A stretch of 29,138 nt of DNA from JAICIG01 sp035532215 (GTDB lineage Bacteria > Planctomycetota > Planctomycetia > Pirellulales > JAICIG01), in the NCBI GenBank assembly GCA_035532215.1, contig DATKRK010000408.1, forward strand, positions 1-29,138. Reading direction: 5' to 3'. The notes below the pieces were generated by a model. It ran no database searches. It was not told the origin of the DNA and was given only the letters and a program-made list of their open reading frames with translations. Of this stretch, positions 4,810 to 13,520 are shown in pieces (the stretch's first letter is position 1; each line of letters starts with the position of its first letter). Made by a program: the position numbers and the translations under genes.

Positions 4810-5640
4810 TTACTTGCGTTCAGCTTCGCCCGTCATTGGGACGAACGCTACGGGACCATAGTCAAGGCGGCGAACGCTGCCGTCGTCTTGCTTTTCGATG
4901 ACCGCCAACTCCTGCCAGCCATGGCCGACCGGCAGCACCAGCCGCCCGCCCGGCGCCAATTGATCGATCAGCGGCTGAGGAACGTGGTCGGCCGCGGCGG
5001 CCACGATGATACAATCGAAGGGGGCGTGTTCCGGCCAGCCCCGATAGCCGTCGCCGGTACGAACCTCGACGTTCTTGTAGCCCAGTTCGGCCAGGCGCCG
5101 CGAGGCGGCCTCGGCCAGCGGGCCGATGATCTCGATTCCGTAAACCTCGTCGCACAATTCGGCCAGCACCGCCGTCTGGTAGCCCGAGCCGACGCCGACG
5201 TCCAATGCTCGCCCATGCCGCTTGGGTTTCGCCAATTGGGTCATCAAGGCCACGACGTAGGGCTGTGAAATCGTCTGGGCGTGACCGATCGGCAGGGGCT
5301 CGTCCGCATAGGCGAGATGTTGGAGAATCGGCGGCACAAAGCGATGCCTGGGCACGCGGTTGAACGCCGCCAGGACCTCGGGGTCGTCGATGTCGCGGGC
5401 GCGGAGCTGACGGTCCACCATGGATTGCCGGTCTGCTGCGAACTCGTCGGCGTCGTCAGTTTTCCTCGACGGCGGCTGGCGCGATTGTCCCGCCGAATTC
5501 GGCTCGGATGCGCCGAGAGTCATGAGCCAAATCGCCCAGTAGACCAGGCCCGCTCCGCAGACTGCCGCCGCCGCGGCGAGCGAATACCAAAGCGGATACG
5601 CGCTGCCGGCATGATTGAATCCGACGTGTGATAGTATCAT
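4810..5640 (-). CDS. pcm: Membrane-anchored protein-L-isoaspartate O-methyltransferase
   Basis: 276 aa, ATG start. It uses S-adenosylmethionine to methylate L-isoaspartyl residues in damaged proteins, starting their repair. The family signature QTISQPY (122-128) is followed by the SAM-binding motif I DVGVGSGYQ (147-155) and the acidic residue E170 at the end of the second strand. Typical enzymes are about 210-230 aa and cytosolic. This one has about 60 extra N-terminal residues with a hydrophobic segment at about 17-41 and then a polar linker, so the catalytic domain is probably tethered to a membrane. It is preceded on the same strand by the nitroreductase gene, 162 bp away; no functional link is evident. 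The enzyme identity is well supported and the anchor is inferred from hydrophobicity. Confidence 0.9.
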   Translation of the reverse strand: MILSHVGFNHAGSAYPLWYSLAAAAAVCGAGLVYWAIWLMTLGASEPNSAGQSRQPPSRKTDDADEFAADRQSMVDRQLRARDIDDPEVLAAFNRVPRHRFVPPILQHLAYADEPLPIGHAQTISQPYVVALMTQLAKPKRHGRALDVGVGSGYQTAVLAELCDEVYGIEIIGPLAEAASRRLAELGYKNVEVRTGDGYRGWPEHAPFDCIIVAAAADHVPQPLIDQLAPGGRLVLPVGHGWQELAVIEKQDDGSVRRLDYGPVAFVPMTGEAERK

Positions 5641-5802
5641 CGCAGTTTTGGGCCGCAGTTTTCGGTCGTGTGGATGGCGAACCTGAAGCCTGATCGGTTT
5701 TGTTGCAAACCGGTCGCCGTGGTGCAGTTTTTCCAGCGAACCTCATGCATTGTCGTGTCGCAGCGAAGTGCTGACCGTCGAACCGTCGCGGGCCGCTCGT
5801 GG

Positions 5803-6444
5803 TCATCCGCAGCCTGCTTCCCGCGGATAGCCCACGGGCAAAACGTAAACCGGGTATACTTCTTCCGGCAATTGCAATAGGTTCGCCAGTTCGCCGTCAT
5901 TGAAAGCCCCCACCGGTACGGCGGCTAGCGCCAGCGCGGTGGCCTGGAGCAACACGTTCTCGGCGACATGCCCTGCTTCCAACAAACAGTACCTTTCGGC
6001 CCGGATGCCGTACTTCGGCGCCAACCGAGCGGGATCGACGACAACTGCCAAGCAAAGCGGCGCGGAGCCGACGCACTCCTGATCGAGACACGCGGCTTGC
6101 AGTTTCGGCCGCAGATCGCCTGCCAGGGTCTGCCGCAAAACGTGCCGATCCGGTTCGTAGGCGTATGCGCCGCTCCTGTCCACGACAAAAACGCTGACAG
6201 GATAAAGGGCGCCAGCCGAGGGCGCCGTGCGAACTCCTTCCGGACCGGTAATTCCTTGGGCGGCCCAGCATAACTGCCCGACGAAATCGCTTGAAATGCG
6301 TCTCAGGGCGAATTGCCGCGTCGAACGGCGCATCGCAAGCGCTTGCGAAACAGTGAGCTGACGCCCGCCCTGGGCCAGACCCAACGATATCTCTTCTCCG
6401 GCGGCAAGCGTCAAAGACGCGCCGCATGTTTTCTTGTACGTCAT
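5803..6444 (-). CDS. SagB/ThcOx-type nitroreductase-family oxidoreductase
   Basis: 213 aa from the ATG at 6444, chosen because a GAGGA ribosome-binding site lies 4 bp upstream and the frame upstream of it has no family similarity. This is an FMN-dependent nitroreductase-fold protein: RRSTRQF (39-45) is the phosphate/FMN-binding start, TAPSAGALYP (73-82) is characteristic of the SagB/ThcOx dehydrogenase branch, and GHVAENVLLQA (158-168) followed by GAFND (179-183) completes the fold. SagB-like members oxidise azolines in RiPP biosynthesis, but no cyclodehydratase or precursor gene is adjacent. Many free-standing members have unknown substrates. It is followed on the same strand by pcm. The family call is firm; the reaction is unknown. 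Confidence 0.85.
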   Translation of the reverse strand: MTYKKTCGASLTLAAGEEISLGLAQGGRQLTVSQALAMRRSTRQFALRRISSDFVGQLCWAAQGITGPEGVRTAPSAGALYPVSVFVVDRSGAYAYEPDRHVLRQTLAGDLRPKLQAACLDQECVGSAPLCLAVVVDPARLAPKYGIRAERYCLLEAGHVAENVLLQATALALAAVPVGAFNDGELANLLQLPEEVYPVYVLPVGYPREAGCG

Positions 6445-6797
6445 ATCGTCCTCGGCTCGATAGCATTCAATTTGCGCCACAAGCGAATCTATGGCTGCTT
6501 TGAATTGAAAGGGCAAATCGCAGGCCTTTTGCGGATGAAATGCCGAGGACGTGCAGAACCTGCGCTCGTGTGCCATATCGCACAAAGGTAGTTGGCGTCT
6601 GCTGCCCGCCAAACCCGCCATTGCCGATCCGCGTTTTACGACCGAATCCTTGATTCAACCAGAACACGCTGCGCTGGCACGTGCCTTGCGGTGGGGAATT
6701 GATCATCGGAGCGTCCCTGCAACCGAAATCGTTCGCCGAGCGACCGGAGGGAAATGACCTGACTCAAACGCTGGGCGGCAACGCCCGCGGTAAGTTT
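6445..6797. other. Divergent intergenic region, no gene recognised
   Basis: About 350 bp between the divergently transcribed nitroreductase and FmdB zinc-ribbon genes, so it should contain promoters for both. I see no convincing -35/-10 pair or operator. The open frame continuing upstream of the nitroreductase start is not supported as coding. Confidence 0.5.
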
Positions 6798-6965
6798 ATG
6801 CCCTACTACGAATACAAGTGCGCGAAGTGCGGCGCGACGTTCACCGTCATGCGAAGCATGGCCGAACAGGAGCGTCTCGGCCAGATCAAGTGCCCTGAAT
6901 GCGCTTCGAAGCAGGTCGTGCGCGTCTACAGTCCCGTGCTCGTGCGCACGTCGAAGAAGGCGTAA
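6798..6965 (+). CDS. FmdB-family zinc-ribbon protein
   Basis: 55 aa. The start at MPYYEYKC is fixed by the family, whose members begin with exactly this type of motif; the frame upstream is open but unrelated. Two CxxC knuckles, C8/C11 and C32/C35, form a small zinc ribbon, followed by a basic tail ending in TSKKA. Members of the FmdB regulatory family (CxxC_CXXC_SSSS) are widespread small proteins of mostly unproven function, first named from a formamidase operon. It precedes the small helical protein by 194 bp and may lie in the same transcript as nrdJ, which is inference. The usual serine-rich tail is absent. Confidence 0.85.
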   Translation: MPYYEYKCAKCGATFTVMRSMAEQERLGQIKCPECASKQVVRVYSPVLVRTSKKA

Positions 6966-7159
6966 TGGGAGATAGATTGGCGGGATTAAACTGTCGCGTG
7001 TGCGGGTCGGCGCGCTGAATGTGCCAGAATGGCGACCTTCGCGGCCAGTTTCTACGAGTTTTCTGTCGAGAGCCGCGTTCGAGCGTTGGCACGGAAACTG
7101 CTCCCTTCGTGGCGAGTCGCGCTGGCGAAGCGTGGAATCCAAATCAGAGGAGAATTGCC

Positions 7160-7411
7160 ATGAAACTGGCGGCGGAAAAAGAAATCCGGCACATTGGCGA
7201 GAGCCGCGGTTGCGAAGATCACGACCATGACCTGATCCATGAACTGGGCAAGCGGTTGGACGCACTCTGGCGATACGACCAGTACATCGCGAATGCGGAC
7301 GGACGGCCTGACTTGCGCGAACTGTGGCGCGACCTCAAGGCGCAGGAAACCGCCAACATCAAGCACATCAAGGAATTAGTCGCACAAGAAGTCGAAAAAG
7401 GCTGTTTCTAA
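7160..7411 (+). CDS. Small helical protein upstream of nrdJ, function unknown
   Basis: 83 aa from the ATG at 7160, supported by a GAGGAG ribosome-binding site 7 bp upstream; the upstream in-frame extension has no such support. I do not recognise the family with confidence. The protein is highly charged and probably all-helical. It has an N-terminal HDHD cluster (21-24) and a C-terminal ETANIKHIKEL segment whose Glu/His spacing is reminiscent of half a ferritin- or rubrerythrin-like helix pair. There are two Cys, one of them near the C-terminus (GCF). The gene ends about 30 bp before the best nrdJ start, suggesting co-translation, so it may have a role tied to ribonucleotide reduction or metal/redox chemistry. 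That role is inference from position only. Confidence 0.7.
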   Translation: MKLAAEKEIRHIGESRGCEDHDHDLIHELGKRLDALWRYDQYIANADGRPDLRELWRDLKAQETANIKHIKELVAQEVEKGCF

Positions 7412-7440
7412 AGCGACCGAGCGGACCGCAATCGGCCCGG

Positions 7441-9249
7441 TTGCGCCGCATTGAAGCGACGGCGGAGGCCGAAATCTTGAAGCTGACGGAAAGCGGTCTC
7501 AAGGTGCTTCACGCCCGTTACCTGCGGCGCGATCCGGCCGGGCAGGTCGTCGAAACCCCCGACGAAATGTGCCGCCGGGTCGCCCGCGCCATTGCCGAGC
7601 CCGAAGCGCGCTACGTAAACGGCAAAGCCGCCGCAGAGCGAGAACAAGCTTTCTTCGAACTGCTCGACGGGCTCGATTTTCTCCCCAATTCGCCGACGTT
7701 GATGAACGCCGGAACGCCGGTCGGGCAGTTAAGCGCCTGCTTCGTGCTGCCCGTCGAAGACCGCTTGGAGGGGATTTTCGACTCGCTGAAGCTGATGGCG
7801 CTGATCCAGCAGTCGGGCGGCGGCACGGGATTTTCGTTCAGCCGACTGCGGCCTCAGGGAGATCTCGTCAGCTCGACCGGCGGCGCCGCGTCGGGCCCCG
7901 TGTCGTTCATGCGCGTTTTCGACTGCGCTACCGAGCACGTGCGGCATGGCGGCAGGCGCCGGGGCGCTAACATGGGTGTGCTGCGCATCGATCATCCGGA
8001 TATCGAGCAATTCATCGCCGCCAAGCGAGACGGACGTAGCTTTCGCAATTTCAATCTCTCGGCTGCCGTCACCGACGCGTTCATGGAGGCGGTCGTGGCC
8101 GGCAAAAGCTTCGCCTTGCGGCATCCGCGGACGGGCGAAGTCACGCGGCAAGCTCGGGCCGACGAGTTGTTCGCCAACCTGGCCGAAGCCGCCTGGGAAA
8201 CCGGAGATCCGGGTTTGATCTTTCTCGACGCCATCGCGCGAGCGAATCCGCTGCCCGCTCTCGGACCGATCGAAGCCACGAACCCTTGCGGTGAAGTTCC
8301 GCTCTTGCCCTACGAGTCGTGTAATCTGGGCTCGCTCAATCTGAGCCGCATGGTCCGTGCAGCCCCCAGCGGTTGGACCATCGACTGGACGAAGCTTGGC
8401 GACACGACGCGGCTCGCGGTCAGGTTCTTGGATAACGTCATCGAGCAAGCCTCGTGGCCGGCGCCGCAGATCTCCGCCATCACTCGGGCCAATCGCAAAA
8501 TCGGTCTCGGCGCGATGGGGTTCGCCGAACTGCTGATCCTTCTGGGCATCCCCTACGCTTCGGAAGAAGCTTCGGCGATCGCAGAGAAGCTGATGCGTTG
8601 GATCAGCGAAGAGGCGCTGGCCGCCTCTGAAGAATTGGCCCAAGAACGCGGCGAGTTTCCCAATTGGCCGCAAAGTCGCTACGCCCAACAGGGACGCCGG
8701 CTGCGAAATGCAACGCGCACGTCGATTGCGCCGACGGGAACGATCAGCATTCTGGCCGGTACTTCGGCCGGCATCGAGCCGCTCTTCGGCTTGGTCTATC
8801 GCCGGCAACACGTGCTGGGCGAACAGACGCTGCTGGAAGAAAACCCTTTGTTCGAGCGGCATGCATCCAGCTACGGGTTCAACTCGAGCGAGATCGCCCG
8901 CTACGTCGCCGAACATGGCTCGCTCGCCGAAGCGCCGGACGTGTCGCCGCAAGCTCGCGCGCTGTTTCGAACGGCGCTCGAAATTCCGGCGACCGTCCAC
9001 TTGCGGATTCAGGCGGCGTTTCAAAAGCACGTCGATAATGCGGTCTCTAAAACCATCAATCTGCCGCAGCACTGCACGCAGGAGCAGGTTTCCGAGATTT
9101 ACCTGCAAGCCTGGCGCGCGGGGGTCAAGGGAATCACGATCTACCGCTACGGCAGCATGCCAGACCAGCCTTTGGTCCTGGGTTCGGGCGAACAGGTTTC
9201 CAATTACGAGCATTTTGCCCGGTGCGATCCTGAGGCTTGCAAGGCATAA
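7441..9249 (+). CDS. nrdJ: Adenosylcobalamin-dependent (class II) ribonucleotide reductase
   Basis: About 602 aa. It reduces ribonucleotides to deoxyribonucleotides using a B12-derived radical, with no oxygen requirement. LSACFVLP carries the first redox Cys (C100), NPCGEVPLLPYESCNLGSLNLS holds the catalytic-loop Cys (C283), and the active-site strand GGGTGFSFSRLR is conserved. The C-terminus ends in a Cys pair, C595 and C600, fitting the redox-active tail that is re-reduced by thioredoxin. No ATG fits the family start: an ATG at 7324 would add about 39 residues overlapping the previous gene in another frame, so TTG at 7441 (or TTG at 7477) is more likely. It is compact; many NrdJ proteins are longer because of C-terminal extensions. 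No class I nrdAB or nrdR gene is in the window. Confidence 0.93.
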   Translation: MRRIEATAEAEILKLTESGLKVLHARYLRRDPAGQVVETPDEMCRRVARAIAEPEARYVNGKAAAEREQAFFELLDGLDFLPNSPTLMNAGTPVGQLSACFVLPVEDRLEGIFDSLKLMALIQQSGGGTGFSFSRLRPQGDLVSSTGGAASGPVSFMRVFDCATEHVRHGGRRRGANMGVLRIDHPDIEQFIAAKRDGRSFRNFNLSAAVTDAFMEAVVAGKSFALRHPRTGEVTRQARADELFANLAEAAWETGDPGLIFLDAIARANPLPALGPIEATNPCGEVPLLPYESCNLGSLNLSRMVRAAPSGWTIDWTKLGDTTRLAVRFLDNVIEQASWPAPQISAITRANRKIGLGAMGFAELLILLGIPYASEEASAIAEKLMRWISEEALAASEELAQERGEFPNWPQSRYAQQGRRLRNATRTSIAPTGTISILAGTSAGIEPLFGLVYRRQHVLGEQTLLEENPLFERHASSYGFNSSEIARYVAEHGSLAEAPDVSPQARALFRTALEIPATVHLRIQAAFQKHVDNAVSKTINLPQHCTQEQVSEIYLQAWRAGVKGITIYRYGSMPDQPLVLGSGEQVSNYEHFARCDPEACKA

Positions 9250-10018
9250 AATGAGCGGCTTTCGGCAGTTCACGAGATCCTCGGCCATATTCATGCGTAG
9301 TAAAAGTGGAGAGAGAAGGGTGAAAGGCCCCTGACCCCCGATTGGCTGTAGCGGTCGGAAGCCGCGATCGACCAAAAGGACGGAGCGGCGCGTCGACGAC
9401 GCAAGTGATGCCGCTTGGCGCCAGGAGCCTTGAGCGGGCAAGCTCGATTACGCTAACGGGCAGTTCGGCAAGAGCCGAAGCCTCCTGCTTGGATGCGGTT
9501 AGCGTTGAAAACCGAGTCGGCGCTCTTCTCCCTTCGGCGTCCGGAGAAGCCGGGCGGGTCCGATGTTCCTCAGACTCCTATTGGAGCCACTTTCGCCGAA
9601 GCAATTGACACGGCGAAAGGCGCGATAAAGCGGAGGATCTGCCAAACGGGACGCATTGCTTGAAGAGAGGTTTTATTCGCCACCACCGCCCGGGCAGCCC
9701 GGCGGAGAGCCGCAAGGCGACGAAGCAAAACTTCCTCCGAACAGTGCGTAACGGCTTTCTCCGGTTCTTTTTTTGCGCTGTTCTCGCTTTGGCTCGCTTC
9801 TTGTGATGGTCGGGCACAGTCGTGCGCCGTTTCGCACGCCGCTGCAAGCGAGGTTTTCTTTTCCGCAACGTCGCTCGGCTTGTTTCCACGAGGCACGTTG
9901 TTTGCTCAGTACGCTTGGCGCGGAATGGGTTCGTTTTCCAAGAGCCCAGTCGATGCGGGGCGGCGTCGAAGGTCATGGCCGTTAACCGCCAACACCCATA
10001 GTTCTCAGGAGACTTCTG
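9250..10018. other. Intergenic region of about 770 bp, no gene recognised
   Basis: Open frames exist on both strands, but none has a protein-like composition or a recognisable family; the minus-strand frames are shadows reaching into the next gene. A loose inverted repeat (around ACGCTAAC near 9450 and GTTAGCGT near 9500) is present without a T-tract. I see no tRNA, IS end or clear promoter. Confidence 0.5.
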
Positions 10019-10324
10019 ATGCTCGCCGAATTCAGCATTATTCCCACTTCGGGCCCGCACATGGGCGAAGACGTCGCCAGCGTGATCGAGATCCTCGAAA
10101 ATGCGGGGCTTGATTTTCGCGTGGGGCCGATGGCCACGACGGTCGAGGGCGATCTCGAACAGGTCATGGCGACGATCCAACGCTGCCACGCGCTGATCGC
10201 GGCCAAGCATCCACGGGTGATGACCAGCATCGTGCTCGACGACTGCCACGATCGACGGCAGACGCTTGCCGATGCGGTCGCCCGTGTCGAGGCGCATCTC
10301 GGACACGCCGTCAATCAGGCTTAA
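10019..10324 (+). CDS. MTH1187-family thiamine-binding-type protein
   Basis: 101 aa, ATG start, with an AGGAG ribosome-binding site 8 bp upstream. The start MLAEFSIIPTSG, the GPMATTVEGDLEQVMATIQRCH stretch and the DDCHDRRQTLADAVARVE end match the MTH1187/YkoF-like fold (thiamine-binding-protein family, formerly DUF77). Members form ferredoxin-like tetramers that bind small ligands such as thiamine precursors. The sequence shows no catalytic motif. It lies 39 bp upstream of rtcB on the same strand, so the two are probably co-transcribed. A functional link with RNA repair is not established. Confidence 0.85.
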   Translation: MLAEFSIIPTSGPHMGEDVASVIEILENAGLDFRVGPMATTVEGDLEQVMATIQRCHALIAAKHPRVMTSIVLDDCHDRRQTLADAVARVEAHLGHAVNQA

Positions 10325-10363
10325 GAACTACCGGGCAATGGCCAGAAATGAGGAGTTTCTGTC

Positions 10364-11887
10364 ATGGCCGAATTTGAATTTGCAACCGCCGCATCGGCGG
10401 AAGAAACCGCCGCCGGGGCGACCGCCGTAGCGGGCGGTTATCAAGGACCGCTGGAACGGGTCAACGATTATTGTTGGCGCATCCCGAAAAGCTACAAGCC
10501 CGGCATGCGAGTGGACGGCTTGGTCTATGCCGACAAGATTCTGCTCGAGCTGATCCGCAACGACCAGGCGCTGGAGCAGGTGGCCAATGTGGCCTTTCTG
10601 CCGGGCATTCAGTATGCCAGCCTGGCCATGCCCGACATTCATTGGGGTTACGGATTCTGCATCGGCGGCGTGTGCGCCACCGATCCGGCGGAAGGAGGCG
10701 TGATTTCGCCGGGCGGAGTCGGTTACGATATCAACTGCGGCGTGCGGCTGGTGCGTTCGAACCTGTTCTTTGCGGATGTCGAACCGCACCTCAGTTCGCT
10801 CATCGACGAACTGTTTCGGAAAGTTCCCACCGGCGTCGGCCGCGGCGGCAAATATCGCTTTAGCCCGAGCGAATTGCGGTCGTTGATGGCGAGTGGTCCG
10901 CAAGGATTGATCGAACGCGGACTGGCCATCGAGCGGGATATCGAATACGCAGAAGCTCACGGACGTTTGGACGGCGCCGCGCCGGAAAACGTCAGCGACC
11001 GGGCCTTGCAGCGCGGCTACGACCAGTGCGGAACGCTCGGCGCCGGCAATCATTTTCTCGAAGTCCAAGTGGTCGATCGCATCTTCGACGAGCGAGCGGC
11101 GCAAGTGATGGGGCTGGCCCAGGGCATGGTCTGCGTGATGATTCATTCAGGCTCGCGCGGACTGGGCTACCAGGTGTGCGACGACGCCTTGCGTCAACTT
11201 CGCCGGGCGCCGGCCAAGTACGGCATCGAACTGCCCGATCGCCAGTTGGCGTGCGCTCCCGTAGAAAGTCCGGAAGGCCAACGTTATCTGGGCGCGATGC
11301 GGGCGGCGGCCAACTTCGCCTGGTGCAATCGCCAGTTGCTCATGTGGCAGGCGCGCGAGGTATTCGAGACGATTTTCGGCCGTCCCTGGCAGTCGCTCGA
11401 TATGGAGTTGATCTACGACGTCGCTCACAACATCGCCAAGTTCGAAGAACACGAGATCGCCGGCCAGCGTAAAAAGGTTTGGGTGCATCGCAAGGGCGCC
11501 ACGCGCGCCTTTCCGCCGGGACATCCGGAGATTCCGGCCGCCTACGCCGAAATCGGCCAGCCCGTCATTATCCCCGGCGACATGGGCCGCGCCAGTTGGG
11601 TGCTGGTCGGACAGCCGGGAAGCATGGCGCAAACCTTCGGCAGCGCTTGCCACGGAGCGGGGCGGGTGCTCAGCCGCCACGCCGCCGTGCGGCAGTCGCA
11701 GGGCCGGCGGATTGACGAGGAACTCGAGCGGCAAGGCATCATCGCTCGCGCCCGAAGCTGGAAAGGCCTGGCCGAAGAGCAGTCGGCGGCTTACAAGGAC
11801 GTCGACCTCGTGGTCGAAGTGGTTCACAAGGCGGGGCTGGCCGGCAAGGTAGCCCGCCTGCGGCCGATCGGCGTCATCAAGGGTTAG
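10364..11887 (+). CDS. rtcB: RNA-splicing ligase RtcB
   Basis: 507 aa, ATG start after a GAGGAG ribosome-binding site. RtcB joins 2',3'-cyclic phosphate (or 3'-phosphate) and 5'-OH RNA ends using GTP and Mn2+. All metal and guanylylation residues are visible: D122 and C125 in GVGYDINCGVR, H230 in AGNHF, H261 in HSGSRG, H355 in AHNIAKFE, and the histidine that accepts GMP, H430, in CHGAGR. Their spacing agrees within a residue with characterised RtcB enzymes. The first 25 residues, Ala-rich, precede the conserved core. The upstream partner is a thiamine-binding-type protein; no archease or RtcA is present in the window. In bacteria RtcB acts in RNA repair, since canonical spliced tRNA genes are not expected. 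Confidence 0.96.
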   Translation: MAEFEFATAASAEETAAGATAVAGGYQGPLERVNDYCWRIPKSYKPGMRVDGLVYADKILLELIRNDQALEQVANVAFLPGIQYASLAMPDIHWGYGFCIGGVCATDPAEGGVISPGGVGYDINCGVRLVRSNLFFADVEPHLSSLIDELFRKVPTGVGRGGKYRFSPSELRSLMASGPQGLIERGLAIERDIEYAEAHGRLDGAAPENVSDRALQRGYDQCGTLGAGNHFLEVQVVDRIFDERAAQVMGLAQGMVCVMIHSGSRGLGYQVCDDALRQLRRAPAKYGIELPDRQLACAPVESPEGQRYLGAMRAAANFAWCNRQLLMWQAREVFETIFGRPWQSLDMELIYDVAHNIAKFEEHEIAGQRKKVWVHRKGATRAFPPGHPEIPAAYAEIGQPVIIPGDMGRASWVLVGQPGSMAQTFGSACHGAGRVLSRHAAVRQSQGRRIDEELERQGIIARARSWKGLAEEQSAAYKDVDLVVEVVHKAGLAGKVARLRPIGVIKG

Positions 11888-12218
11888 GACGATGGGCCTT
11901 CCGTCGGATTGCGGCTCCGCCTGGATAAGTTCTGCGACCGGAGCAATTGCGATCTTTGAAAAAAAATCCTCGACGCTGCGACCCTTCGTCCGGCATCGAA
12001 CGTATTCAACATTAAAGTCCGCTGCCGCATTTCGGCAGCCTCTCTTGTTCTTCGCTTTCGTCCGGCGCAAGCGTCTCGCCTCGTCGCAAGACAGCTCGTC
12101 GGCCCCCGGATCTTAACAGGTTCGGGCCTCTAGAAGAGCGGCACTGCATTGGGCGCGATGCCCTATTCCAAATGCCGCTGTACAGTTCCGCCCAGCTTTG
12201 CTGGCAATGGAGCAATCG
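11888..12218. promoter_or_regulatory. rho leader region with nested inverted repeats
   Basis: About 330 bp between rtcB and rho without a convincing gene. AGCGGCA (12137-12143) pairs with TGCCGCT (12173-12179), enclosing a second GGGC/GCCC stem, so the rho mRNA leader can form a hairpin shortly before the start. In many bacteria rho is autoregulated by early termination in its leader; whether this hairpin participates is unknown. Confidence 0.35.
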
Positions 12219-13520
12219 ATGCAAAAAATGCAAACTACTCGTCACAACGACCGCTCGCGTCGAGCCGGTCTTGAACGACAATCTGACCAAAATAAGGTGG
12301 AGTCTCGGCGCACGTCCCGTAAGAGAGGGCGTCGCCGCCGGTCGCAGCCGACGTCGCTCGCAACTTCGACGTCGCCCCAGATGGACCGCCCGAGCCGCCA
12401 GCAAGAGACTGCGGGCGTTCTGGAACTGTTGCCCAAGGGCTACGGATTCCTTCGCGACCCGATCAGCGGTTACGCGCAACAGGGTCGCGACGCGTTCGTG
12501 CCTCAAAGCCTGGTTCAGCAATTCAAGCTTCGCGCGGGCTCCTTGATCAAGGGGCGTGCCGAACAAGTTCGCGATTGCGAAGGACCGCGGCTGGCGGAAA
12601 TTCACGAGATCGACGGATGCTTGCCGGGCGACTACGCGTCCGCGAAACGCTTCGACGAACTGACGCCGATCACGCCGCACTCGCGGCTGCAATTGGAAAC
12701 GGGCCAACAGCCTGTTAGCACGCGAGTCGTCGACCTGCTGGCGCCGCTGGGCAAAGGCCAGCGAGCGTTGATCGTGGCCCCGCCGCGAACGGGCAAGACC
12801 GTCTTGCTTCAGCAGATCAGCCAAGCGATCGAGACCAATTACCCCGACGTCAAGCTCGTGATGCTGTTAGTCGACGAGCGTCCCGAGGAAGTCACCGACA
12901 TGCGCCGTTCGGTCAAAGGCGAAGTCATCGCCAGCAGCCTCGATCACGACGCAAGCAACCATATTCGCGTTGCACAACTGACTGTGGAACGCTGCAAACG
13001 ACTGGCCGAGGCGGGCCAGGACGTATTCCTGTTGATCGACTCGGTCACGCGGCTGGCAAGAGCCTTCAACAAGACGACTGGCAATACCGGCCGGACGATG
13101 ACGGGCGGCCTCGATATCCGCGCGCTTGACATTCCTAAAAAGCTGTTTGCTTCCGCCCGTGCGTTCGAAGAAGGCGGATCGCTGACGATTGTCGCCACGG
13201 CCCTGGTCGACACCGGCAGCCGGATGGACGAACTGATCTTCCAGGAATTCAAAGGGACGGGCAACATGGAACTGGTGCTCGATCGCACGCTAGCCGACCG
13301 TCGCGTGTGGCCGGCGATCGACGTCAGCCGCTCGGGCACGCGTCGAGAAGAGAAGCTGCTCAGCCCCGACGCGTTGCACGCCGTCACGGTCTTGCGACGA
13401 TCGATGAGCACGCTGCGATACGGCGAGGACATGGAGGAGTTGGCCGCTAAGCTGGCCCGATTGCCGTCGAATCGGGCGTTCATCGAACTCATCGCCGCTT
13501 CGCATGAAATCGGCGGCTAA
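12219..13520 (+). CDS. rho: Transcription termination factor Rho
   Basis: 433 aa from the ATG at 12219, chosen because GGAG lies 6 bp upstream; TTG 12198 and ATG 12207 are alternatives. Rho is a hexameric ATP-driven RNA helicase that ends transcription. Order of domains: a short Arg-rich basic N-terminal tail (RKRGRRRRSQ), the cold-shock-like primary RNA-binding domain (GVLELLPKGYGFLR, about 66-79), Walker A APPRTGKT (187-194), the VDERPEEVTDM catalytic-Glu segment, the LLIDSVTRLARAFN Walker B region, the TGGLD Q-loop region, and the GTGNMELVLDR and SGTRREEKLL motifs that finish the RecA-like core. The length is close to the 419 aa of E. coli Rho, with a slightly longer basic tail. The gene appears intact. 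Confidence 0.97.
   Translation: MQKMQTTRHNDRSRRAGLERQSDQNKVESRRTSRKRGRRRRSQPTSLATSTSPQMDRPSRQQETAGVLELLPKGYGFLRDPISGYAQQGRDAFVPQSLVQQFKLRAGSLIKGRAEQVRDCEGPRLAEIHEIDGCLPGDYASAKRFDELTPITPHSRLQLETGQQPVSTRVVDLLAPLGKGQRALIVAPPRTGKTVLLQQISQAIETNYPDVKLVMLLVDERPEEVTDMRRSVKGEVIASSLDHDASNHIRVAQLTVERCKRLAEAGQDVFLLIDSVTRLARAFNKTTGNTGRTMTGGLDIRALDIPKKLFASARAFEEGGSLTIVATALVDTGSRMDELIFQEFKGTGNMELVLDRTLADRRVWPAIDVSRSGTRREEKLLSPDALHAVTVLRRSMSTLRYGEDMEELAAKLARLPSNRAFIELIAASHEIGG

Noticed and set aside
7324..7440. ATG-started extension of NrdJ
   Set aside because: It overlaps the small helical protein gene in a different frame and its residues do not resemble NrdJ N-termini.
7729..9441. 570-aa open frame on the minus strand
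   Set aside because: It is antisense to nrdJ, with shadow composition (Arg/Gln/Asp-rich) and no recognisable domain; a by-product of high GC.
9578..10306. 242-aa open frame on the minus strand
   Set aside because: It is antisense to the MTH1187-family gene, with low-complexity composition and no family similarity.
11147..12070. 307-aa open frame on the minus strand
   Set aside because: It mirrors the codon pattern of rtcB on the opposite strand; RtcB itself has all catalytic residues.
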